Source of the DNA: JAZQLP01 sp045629205
GTDB lineage: Bacteria; Bacillota; Clostridia; Oscillospirales; UBA644
Reading direction: 5' to 3'
Length of the DNA stretch: 6,048 bases
NCBI GenBank assembly: GCA_045629205.1
Contig: JAZQQT010000049.1
Coordinates: 1-6,048, forward strand
Below the pieces are notes generated by a model. The model searched no databases. It was not told the origin of the DNA and saw only the letters and a program-made list of their open reading frames with translations. Position numbers and translations under genes: made by a program. This document shows positions 1 to 5,265 of the stretch, one piece after another. Position 1 is the first letter of the stretch, and each line of letters opens with the position of its first letter.

Positions 1-133
1 AGGCCAGTGATTTGCCTCCAGCTTCCTTCAGATTCCCGATTACCCGGGACACCCTTGCTCTTGGCTATATCCTTCCCGCTGTCGGGCGGATTGGGGACTT
101 TCACCCCTTGAAACATGCGCCCGCTGGGCGCAC
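1..133 (-). mobile_element. Group II intron, 5' end (domain I), IIC-like; continues past left edge
   Basis: Read on the minus strand from 133, the sequence opens with GTGCGCCC, matching the GUGYG start of group II introns. It then contains GGGGTGAAAGTCCCC, AGCAAGGGTGTCC and GGAATCTGAAGGAAGC followed by GGAGGCAAA. These blocks are characteristic of domain I and resemble, from memory, the Oceanobacillus iheyensis IIC intron. Such introns are self-splicing ribozymes that move as RNA with help from a reverse transcriptase/maturase encoded in domain IV. Here only about 133 nt are visible, so the reverse transcriptase, domain V and 3' end cannot be seen. The 5' boundary falls directly after the T-rich tail of an intrinsic terminator in the same orientation, the site preference known for bacterial class C introns. 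The GC-rich composition contrasts with the neighbouring genes. Intron identity is fairly certain; the IIC subclass is inferred from motif likeness and location. Confidence 0.88.
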
Positions 134-136
134 TAC

Positions 137-169
137 AAAAAGAAGCAGGTTTTTTTCCTGCTTCTTCTT
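137..169 (-). terminator. Intrinsic terminator, duplicated copy next to the intron
   Basis: On the minus strand GAAGCAGG pairs with CCTGCTTC across a seven-A loop, and flanking A-T pairs extend the stem to about 13 bp. The stem runs into TTTTTGTA, and the group II intron starts at the next base. The hairpin is identical to the one at 289-321. It probably still folds and acts both as a terminator and as the structural target that the intron recognised. Confidence 0.8.
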
Positions 170-172
170 TTG

Positions 173-193
173 TGGCCCGTCCTGCGGGATTCG
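173..193 (-). pseudogene. Duplicate tRNA-Arg 3' tail fragment
   Basis: This is an exact 21-nt copy of the end of the neighbouring tRNA-Arg: part of the T-loop, the 3' T-stem strand CCCGC, the 3' acceptor strand AGGACGG, discriminator G and CCA. No matching 5' half stands in front of it, so it cannot form a normal tRNA. Upstream on the minus strand (234-225) is a 10-nt match to the tRNA D-stem/anticodon-stem junction, followed by CCGA as in the anticodon loop. More of a degraded tRNA may therefore be present, although the spacing is about 7 nt too long. Confidence 0.75.
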
Positions 194-276
194 GTCTCAC
201 CTGCGGGTTCAGGCACGGTTCGGCTCTGACACTCCCCCGGAGTGTCATTCACTACCTCACCGCTTCGAATCCCGCA
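183..276. repeat. Small palindromic element between the tRNA-terminator copies
   Basis: TGCGGGATTCG (183-193) and CGAATCCCGCA (266-276) form an 11-bp perfect inverted repeat around 72 bases. Inside, TGACACTCC (227-235) and GGAGTGTCA (239-247) form a 9-bp perfect hairpin with a 3-nt loop. A minor CCTG/CAGG hairpin may lie nearby on the minus strand. One arm of the outer repeat is also the T-arm of the duplicated tRNA tail. I find no convincing reading frame; open frames crossing it also run through the intron and tRNA. It could be a miniature non-autonomous element, a remnant of an excised island, or a structured RNA. From memory, similar sequences, often translated as spurious proteins containing a string like GSDTPPECHS, occur near tRNAs in gut clostridia; I could not check this. 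Confidence 0.6.
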
Positions 277-285
277 TAGATTATA

Positions 286-345
286 TACAAAAAGAAGCAG
301 GTTTTTTTCCTGCTTCTTCTTTTGTGGCCCGTCCTGCGGGATTCG
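286..345. repeat. 60-bp exact direct repeat, copy 2 (within and after tRNA-Arg)
   Basis: This is the native-looking copy, because it is continuous with the complete tRNA-Arg gene. It covers the tRNA from T-loop position 345 to the CCA end, then the terminator and its tail. On the minus strand the tail continues TATAATC into the palindromic element, whereas copy 1 continues into the group II intron. This copy therefore shows what follows a hairpin without an intron. Confidence 0.95.
289..321 (-). terminator. Intrinsic terminator of tRNA-Arg (and probably of the operon)
   Basis: On the minus strand the stem AAGAAGCAGG/CCTGCTTCTT, extendable to about 13 bp with a G-T pair, encloses seven A residues and is followed by a T-rich run. 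It starts only a few bases after the tRNA CCA end, the usual place for a Rho-independent tRNA terminator. No earlier T-tract terminator is seen after valS, so it may end the whole nadK-argR-recN-valS-tRNA transcript. Confidence 0.88.
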
Positions 346-401
346 AACCCGCCACCTTCAGAGTCGGAGTCTGACACTCTATCCAAATGAGCTAAGGGCG
401 G
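325..401 (-). tRNA. tRNA-Arg, anticodon CCG
   Basis: A full 77-nt cloverleaf with encoded CCA can be folded on the minus strand. The acceptor strands are CCGCCCT and AGGACGG with discriminator G. The D-stem is GCTC/GAGT, with one G-T pair. The anticodon stem is TCAGA/TCTGA with loop CTCCGAC, which places CCG at positions 34-36 (window 367-365) to read CGG arginine codons. The variable loop is AGGTG. The T-arm is GCGGG-TTCGAAT-CCCGC. One oddity is a C4-A69 mismatch in the acceptor stem; all other pairs are Watson-Crick or G-T. The gene lies 31 nt after the valS stop in the same direction and may be co-transcribed and then processed. Its 3' half is duplicated at 173-193. The anticodon assignment is secure from the stem geometry. 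Confidence 0.95.
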
Positions 402-404
402 ATA

Positions 405-424
405 GCCGCAAAGAAATTTGCGGC
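405..424 (-). other. Perfect hairpin between valS and tRNA-Arg
   Basis: GCCGCAAA (405-412) and TTTGCGGC (417-424) form an 8-bp perfect stem with a 4-nt loop, filling most of the 31-nt valS-tRNA gap. On the minus strand it is followed by TATCC rather than a T-tract, so it is a poor intrinsic terminator. It may protect the valS mRNA 3' end or mark the processing point in front of the tRNA. On the plus strand the loop reads GAAA and the 3' side is followed by AATATT, also not a terminator. Confidence 0.55.
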
Positions 425-432
425 AATATTGA

Positions 433-3066
433 TTAAAACTCAGCTAAAGCTTTTTTCGCATTTTCGAGCTGTTTAAGATAATTTTCTCTCTTAACTCGTT
501 CGGCATCTACAATTTTTGCAGGTGCTTTGTCTACGAATCCGGGATTTGAAAGTTTAATATCGATTCTTTCGATTTCCGAAAGCATCTTCTTTATTTCATC
601 ATTGAGACGCTGTTTTTCTTTTTCGAGGTCTATAAGTTCGCCGAGAGGAATATATGCTCTGGCATGGTGCGTTATAACCGTTGCAACCTTGCAATCCGAA
701 GGAGCATTACCGAAGAATAACTCGGAAACGCCGCCCATACGTTTAAGGAAGCCTTCTCCGCCGGCATACAAAGCAGAATCATCTGAGCTGATATAAAGCG
801 CGGCTTTTTTAGACATCGGAATGTTCATTTCAGTTCTGAGCTGACGAATCTGTTTTATCATTTCCATTACGGATTCCATACTTGCAGCATCGGAAACGAA
901 AGATAGTTTTTCATTATATTCCGGGAATTCTTTAACTATCAGAGCCTCACCGATATGAGGCATCGACTGCCATATTTCCTCTGTAATATAAGGCATAAAC
1001 GGATGCAATAATGCCAATGTCTGATTAATCACATAGCAAAGAGTATCGCAAGCCGTTTTTCTTGTTTCCGGATTATCGTTCGTTTCGAACAAACGCGGTT
1101 TGACAAGTTCTATATACCAGTCGCAAAGATTATCCCATACGAAATCGTATAATTTCTGAGCAGCAACACCGAGCTCGCATTTATCGAGATTTTCACGAAT
1201 TTCATTAACTGTTTCGTTGAGTTTGAAGAGAATCCATTTATCCTCTGTTTCAAGTTTTGCGGGAACTGTTTCGTTATACTCGTAAGTATCTTCCGGCAAA
1301 TATGTCATTGCAAAACGAGCAGCATTCCACAGTTTGTTGCAGAAGTTTCTGTATGCAAGAATATCATCTTTTGCAAACTTCATATCATTTCCCGGAGAAT
1401 TTCCCATAATCAAGGTATATCTCAGTGCATCTGCGCCGTAAAGATCGATCATTTCAAGGGGATCGATACCGTTTCCAAGCGATTTGGAGAATTTTCTTCC
1501 CTGACTGTCGCGGATGAGACCATGGATAAACACTGTATCAAACGGAGCTTTCCCTGTATGCTCAAGGCCGGAGAAAATCATTCTCGCAACCCAGAAAGGA
1601 ATTATATCATAACCGGTAACAAGGGTATTCGTGGGATAAAAATATTTATAATCTTCTGTTTCCTCAGGCCATCCGAGAGTTGAAAATGGCCATAATGCGG
1701 ATGAAAACCAAGTGTCGAGAACGTCGCTTTCCTGCGTCATGTTTCCGCCGCAGGCAGGACAAACGGTCACATCGGTCTTTGAAACGACCATATTATCACA
1801 TTTATCACAATAATAAGCCGGGATACGGTGGCCCCACCAAAGCTGACGTGAAATACACCAATCGCGGATATTTTCCATCCAATGTAAATAATTTACACTG
1901 AATCTGTCGGGGATAAACTTTATGGTTCCATTCTTTACAGCATCCATGGCAGGCTCTGCAAGAGGTTTCATACGAACGAACCACTGTTTTGATGTAATAG
2001 GTTCAACAACTGTTTTACATCTGTAACATGTTCCGACGTTATGAACACAGGTCTCGATTTTAACAAGCAAACCCAAATCTTCTAAGTCTTTTACAATTGC
2101 TTTACGGGCTTCATATCTGTCCATACCGCAATATTTTCCGCCAAACGAATTGATTTTCGCATTGTCGTCAAGAACTTTAATCTGTTCAAGATTGTGACGA
2201 AGACCGACTTCAAAGTCGTTCGGGTCATGAGCAGGTGTAATTTTAACGCAGCCAGTTCCGAATTCCTTATCGACATATTCATCGGCAATAACGGGAATCT
2301 CTCTGCCAACCAACGGAAGGATAAGCGTTTTACCTATTATGTCCTGATAACGTTCATCCTCGGGATTTACAGCAACTGCCGTATCGCCAAGCAATGTTTC
2401 GGGACGGGTCGTAGCTATCGTTACAAATCTGTCGCTGCCTTTTACCGGATAGTTGATATACCAGAAGCTGCCTTCCATTTCGGTATGCTCGACTTCGGCA
2501 TCGGAAAGCGCGGTAATACAATGAGGACACCAGTTTATAATACGGTTACCACGGTAAATCAAATCTTTGTTATAAAGATTAACGAAAACCTCTTTTACAG
2601 CATTTGAACATCCATCGTCCATCGTAAAACGCAGACGTGACCAATCACACGAGGAACCGATTTTCTGAAGCTGTTTAATAATTGTATTGCCGTATTTTTC
2701 TTTCCATGCCCAAACCAATTTAAGGAACTCTTCCCTACCGAGATCATATCTGGTAAGACCTTTTTCCTTACGAAGATTTTCTTCGACTTTAATCTGAGTG
2801 GCAATACCGGCATGGTCCGTTCCCGGAACCCACAAAGCCGAATAACCGCACATTCTTTTATATCTGATAAGAATGTCCTGCAATGTTTCATCAAAGGCAT
2901 GGCCCATATGAAGCTGCCCGGTAACATTTGGAGGCGGAATCACTATCGTAAAAGGAGTTTTTGCAGGATCGCGTTCTGCCTTGAAATAATCGTTATCGAG
3001 CCAAAACTTATATATTCTGTCTTCAACCTGTTTAGGGTCGTATGTTTTAGCAATTTCTTTTCTCAT
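433..3066 (-). CDS. valS: Valyl-tRNA synthetase
   Basis: The gene encodes an 877-residue class I aminoacyl-tRNA synthetase that charges tRNA-Val with valine using ATP in the cytoplasm; the length is normal for bacterial ValRS. The HIGH-type motif is HMGH at 53-56, inside PPPNVTGQLHMGH, and the KMSKS motif is KFSKS at 525-529. The editing (CP1) domain, which removes mischarged threonine, shows TTRPETLLGDTAVAV near 219-233 and AHDPNDFEVG near 279-288. Cysteine pairs at 347/350, 420/423 and 436/439 suggest zinc-knuckle-like segments. The anticodon-binding domain begins near NKLWNA (577-582). Residues from about 810 form the C-terminal coiled-coil tRNA arm, rich in E, K and L. The ATG start has GGAG at 3077-3074 with a 7-nt spacer. 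The gene starts 14 nt after recN stops, suggesting co-transcription. No T-box-like leader fits in that gap, so tRNA-sensing control just before this gene is unlikely. No damage seen. Confidence 0.98.
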   Translation of the reverse strand: MRKEIAKTYDPKQVEDRIYKFWLDNDYFKAERDPAKTPFTIVIPPPNVTGQLHMGHAFDETLQDILIRYKRMCGYSALWVPGTDHAGIATQIKVEENLRKEKGLTRYDLGREEFLKLVWAWKEKYGNTIIKQLQKIGSSCDWSRLRFTMDDGCSNAVKEVFVNLYNKDLIYRGNRIINWCPHCITALSDAEVEHTEMEGSFWYINYPVKGSDRFVTIATTRPETLLGDTAVAVNPEDERYQDIIGKTLILPLVGREIPVIADEYVDKEFGTGCVKITPAHDPNDFEVGLRHNLEQIKVLDDNAKINSFGGKYCGMDRYEARKAIVKDLEDLGLLVKIETCVHNVGTCYRCKTVVEPITSKQWFVRMKPLAEPAMDAVKNGTIKFIPDRFSVNYLHWMENIRDWCISRQLWWGHRIPAYYCDKCDNMVVSKTDVTVCPACGGNMTQESDVLDTWFSSALWPFSTLGWPEETEDYKYFYPTNTLVTGYDIIPFWVARMIFSGLEHTGKAPFDTVFIHGLIRDSQGRKFSKSLGNGIDPLEMIDLYGADALRYTLIMGNSPGNDMKFAKDDILAYRNFCNKLWNAARFAMTYLPEDTYEYNETVPAKLETEDKWILFKLNETVNEIRENLDKCELGVAAQKLYDFVWDNLCDWYIELVKPRLFETNDNPETRKTACDTLCYVINQTLALLHPFMPYITEEIWQSMPHIGEALIVKEFPEYNEKLSFVSDAASMESVMEMIKQIRQLRTEMNIPMSKKAALYISSDDSALYAGGEGFLKRMGGVSELFFGNAPSDCKVATVITHHARAYIPLGELIDLEKEKQRLNDEIKKMLSEIERIDIKLSNPGFVDKAPAKIVDAERVKRENYLKQLENAKKALAEF

Positions 3067-3073
3067 TACATAT

Positions 3074-3077
3074 CTCC
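3074..3077 (-). promoter_or_regulatory. Ribosome binding site of valS
   Basis: GGAG on the minus strand lies 7 nt before the ATG at 3066, in the short gap after the recN stop codon. It supports this ATG as the start and independent translation initiation of valS within the polycistronic message. Confidence 0.7.
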
Positions 3078-3080
3078 AAG

Positions 3081-4772
3081 TTAGTGTATATCATTTTGCA
3101 TAAGCATTTCTTTTGCGGCGGCATAGACCGAATCGGTAACTTTATCTCCACCGATTATACGGGCTATTTCATTAATTCTTCCATCGTTCTCAAGACAATC
3201 TATATTTGTAAATGTTCTCTCGCCGTCGGACGATTTTGAAACGAGGAAATGATTATCGGCAATCGCGGCAATCTGCGGCAAATGGGTGACTGTGATAATC
3301 TGCTTATCGGAGGACATCGTTTTAAGCTTTTCGGCGATCCTGTTTGCTGCCCTTCCGCTTACGCCTGTATCTATTTCGTCAAAAATCAATGAACCGACGT
3401 TATCAAAAGAAACAAGAATAGCCTTGATCGCAAGCATTATTCTCGACATTTCACCGCCGGACGCGATTCTGGCAAGCGACTTCGGTGCCTCGCCTATATT
3501 TGCCGAAATTAAAAACTCGATTTTTTCATTTCCGAACTCGTGATAATCACCGGCGGTAAACTTACATATAAAAGAAGCATTTTGCATATCCAAATACTTC
3601 AATTGCTCGGTAACAGCCGTTTCCAACGTCGATGCAGCCGAATGACGTGATTCGGAAAGTTCAAGGGCAAGGTTTTTCAGCTGTTTTTTTCGTGAGCGTA
3701 ACGTTTCATTCAGCTCAGAAATATAATCTTCGGATGCTTCAAGCGTCGCAAGTTCATCTTCCGCTGATTTACAATACTGGTTGATTTCGGCAAGCGAATT
3801 ACCGTATTTGTGTTTTAATTTTCTGATCAAATCCAATCTGTCATCGATAGATTCAAGAGATATTCCGTCAGAATCCGAAAAATTATCAAATAAATATGAA
3901 CGGATATCAGATAATAATTCCGACGCAGTTTGATAAACCCCATTAGTTTTTTCGGATAACTCCGAAAAAAACGGATCGATACGCGAAACGGAATTCAATT
4001 CTTTTTCAGCGGAAGACAGCATTGTAAGAACTCCGCCGTTTTCCTCGGATTCCAAAATACCCAAAACAGAATTTACGCTGTCGATAATTTTTTCCCTATT
4101 GGAAACGACAGCTCTCTGCCTGAGAAGATTCTGTTCTTCATCAGTTCCATCCGAAGTGTTTTCTATCAACTCCGCAGATTTTATTTCTTCAATTTCGTAT
4201 TTCAGAATTTCAATTCTGGTTTCTTTGTTCTGTAAAGATTTCTCGGCATCGGCAAGTTCTTTTGATAATGATAAAACTTCCGAAAATGCTTTTTTATATG
4301 AAGTAAGAATATCTATGTCACGTGCGTAAGCATCAAGATAATCAACATGCTTTGCCATATCCAAAAGACTGTTATTCTCATGCTGACCGTGGAATGATAT
4401 CAACAGCGCCCCGACTTCACGAAGCACCGATACCGTTACCGGAAAACCGTTTATCCTCGCAGAAGAACGACCGTCAGATGAAATTGACCTTTGAATAATA
4501 ACTTCACCCGGATCAAAATCGATATCAAGTTTTTCGAATATTGAACGGACTTCAGGATCAACATCCGTAAATTCCGCAGAAACAACAGCTTTTGAAGCGC
4601 CTGTTCGCATCAAATCGCCTGCGCTTCTCTCTCCGAGAAGAAAGTTTAATGAATCAATTATGATACTTTTTCCCGATCCGGTTTCTCCGGTAAGAGCCGT
4701 AAGGCCGCCGAACAAATCTATATCGGCTTTTTCGATTACTGCAATATTTTCAATATGAATATGGGATATCAT
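3081..4772 (-). CDS. recN: DNA repair ATPase RecN
   Basis: The 563-residue product is an SMC-like ATPase that acts early in double-strand break repair by recombination; the length is typical of RecN. The N-terminal ABC half carries the Walker A motif GETGSGKS at 29-36, preceded by an IHIENIAVIEKADIDL strand typical of RecN, and SFHGQHENNSLLD at about 126-138. The middle, roughly 150-390, is rich in E, K, L and S and should form the antiparallel coiled coil, though rather few heptads are obvious around 240-310. The C-terminal half carries the ABC signature ASGGEMSR at 437-444, the Walker B motif LIFDEID at 462-468 and the H-loop region VTHLPQIAA from 495. All catalytic motifs are intact. The ATG starts 2 nt after the argR stop, with AGGAG at 4784-4780 inside the end of argR and a 7-nt spacer. 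Adjacency to argR is the common Firmicute arrangement. Confidence 0.97.
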   Translation of the reverse strand: MISHIHIENIAVIEKADIDLFGGLTALTGETGSGKSIIIDSLNFLLGERSAGDLMRTGASKAVVSAEFTDVDPEVRSIFEKLDIDFDPGEVIIQRSISSDGRSSARINGFPVTVSVLREVGALLISFHGQHENNSLLDMAKHVDYLDAYARDIDILTSYKKAFSEVLSLSKELADAEKSLQNKETRIEILKYEIEEIKSAELIENTSDGTDEEQNLLRQRAVVSNREKIIDSVNSVLGILESEENGGVLTMLSSAEKELNSVSRIDPFFSELSEKTNGVYQTASELLSDIRSYLFDNFSDSDGISLESIDDRLDLIRKLKHKYGNSLAEINQYCKSAEDELATLEASEDYISELNETLRSRKKQLKNLALELSESRHSAASTLETAVTEQLKYLDMQNASFICKFTAGDYHEFGNEKIEFLISANIGEAPKSLARIASGGEMSRIMLAIKAILVSFDNVGSLIFDEIDTGVSGRAANRIAEKLKTMSSDKQIITVTHLPQIAAIADNHFLVSKSSDGERTFTNIDCLENDGRINEIARIIGGDKVTDSVYAAAKEMLMQNDIH

Positions 4773-4774
4773 AT

Positions 4775-5248
4775 TTAAACTCCTTTTGCAGCATCCTCTA
4801 TAAACGTTTTTAAAGAGCTTGCTTTCTCGGAATCTGCAGTGGCAATAAACACTGTATCGTCACCCGCGATCGTCCCGATTATTTCACTGCGGCCTAACGC
4901 GTCAATTGCAACGCATAACCCCTGTGCCATACCCGTATTACACTTGATAATCACAAGATTCTGAGCCGTATCTACTTTAACGATATTGTTTTTAAATAAA
5001 GAAACAGAAGCAGAATTATCATGCAGTGCTGCGGTTGAAGCCGGAACCTGCTGCTCATAACGATATTTGTTTGTTGTTTTGGACAAAACCTTTACCAGAT
5101 TAAGTTGTTTAATATCACGGGAAACAGTTGCCTGAGTTGCCTCGATACCTTTTAATCCGAGATGATAAACAAAATCATCCTGTTTATCGATATCATTGGT
5201 TTTAATGATTTCCAAAATAGCAAGCTGACGTTTATTTTTGTGTTTCAA
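4775..5248 (-). CDS. argR: Arginine repressor ArgR/AhrC
   Basis: The 157-residue product is a hexameric transcription factor that, with arginine bound, represses arginine biosynthesis and activates catabolism by binding ARG boxes. Numbered from the TTG start, the N-terminal winged helix-turn-helix spans about 1-70 and begins MKHKNKRQLAILEIIKTN; the recognition helix lies in ATQATVSRDIKQL (37-49). The C-terminal oligomerisation and arginine-binding domain includes GMAQGLCVAID (106-116) and the acidic ligand-binding motif GTIAGDDTVF (125-134). An ATG at 5296 in the same frame would add 16 basic residues and overlap nadK. The TTG at 5248 is preferred because GGAGGA stands 8 nt before it and the protein then begins where ArgR proteins usually do, with about the family's usual length of 150. 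It lies 17 nt after nadK. No ARG box could be judged, because there is no upstream intergenic region. Confidence 0.95.
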   Translation of the reverse strand: MKHKNKRQLAILEIIKTNDIDKQDDFVYHLGLKGIEATQATVSRDIKQLNLVKVLSKTTNKYRYEQQVPASTAALHDNSASVSLFKNNIVKVDTAQNLVIIKCNTGMAQGLCVAIDALGRSEIIGTIAGDDTVFIATADSEKASSLKTFIEDAAKGV

Positions 5249-5256
5249 AAAACAAA

Positions 5257-5262
5257 TCCTCC
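5257..5262 (-). promoter_or_regulatory. Ribosome binding site that fixes the argR start at TTG
   Basis: GGAGGA on the minus strand, just after the nadK stop codon, is the strongest Shine-Dalgarno sequence near argR. It is 8 nt from the TTG at 5248. It lies downstream of the alternative ATG at 5296 and so could not serve it. Confidence 0.8.
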
Positions 5263-5265
5263 GTT

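Larger units (their letters stand above)
134..193. repeat. 60-bp exact direct repeat, copy 1 (tRNA 3' tail plus terminator)
   Basis: These 60 bases are identical to 286-345, with an offset of 152. In minus-strand order the unit runs from the T-loop of tRNA-Arg (CGAATCCCGC) through the acceptor strand and CCA, the terminator hairpin and the tail TTTTTGTA. One end of the identity coincides exactly with the group II intron boundary at 133/134. The other end stops inside the T-loop. A duplicated tRNA 3' end plus terminator flanking foreign-looking DNA resembles att-type repeats left by integration at tRNA genes, but no integrase gene is visible. Confidence 0.95.

Noticed and set aside
280..308. 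Possible minus-strand promoter with TATAAT at 285-280
   Set aside because: The -10 match is perfect, but the region 17 bp upstream is an A-run within the terminator loop with no TTGACA-like box, so the match may be chance in an AT-rich tail.
134..345. CRISPR-like array from the two 60-bp repeats
   Set aside because: There are only two copies, the unit is a tRNA tail plus terminator, the spacing is a single 92-bp segment, and no cas gene is present.
12..436. Open plus-strand frames of 120 and 64 codons across the left end
   Set aside because: They run through the group II intron, both terminator copies and the tRNA on the opposite strand, and part of the product is repeated only because the DNA is. 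No credible ribosome binding site or protein family is seen.
3067..3080. T-box or other leader controlling valS
   Set aside because: The gap between recN and valS is 14 nt and holds only a ribosome binding site; no leader structure fits.
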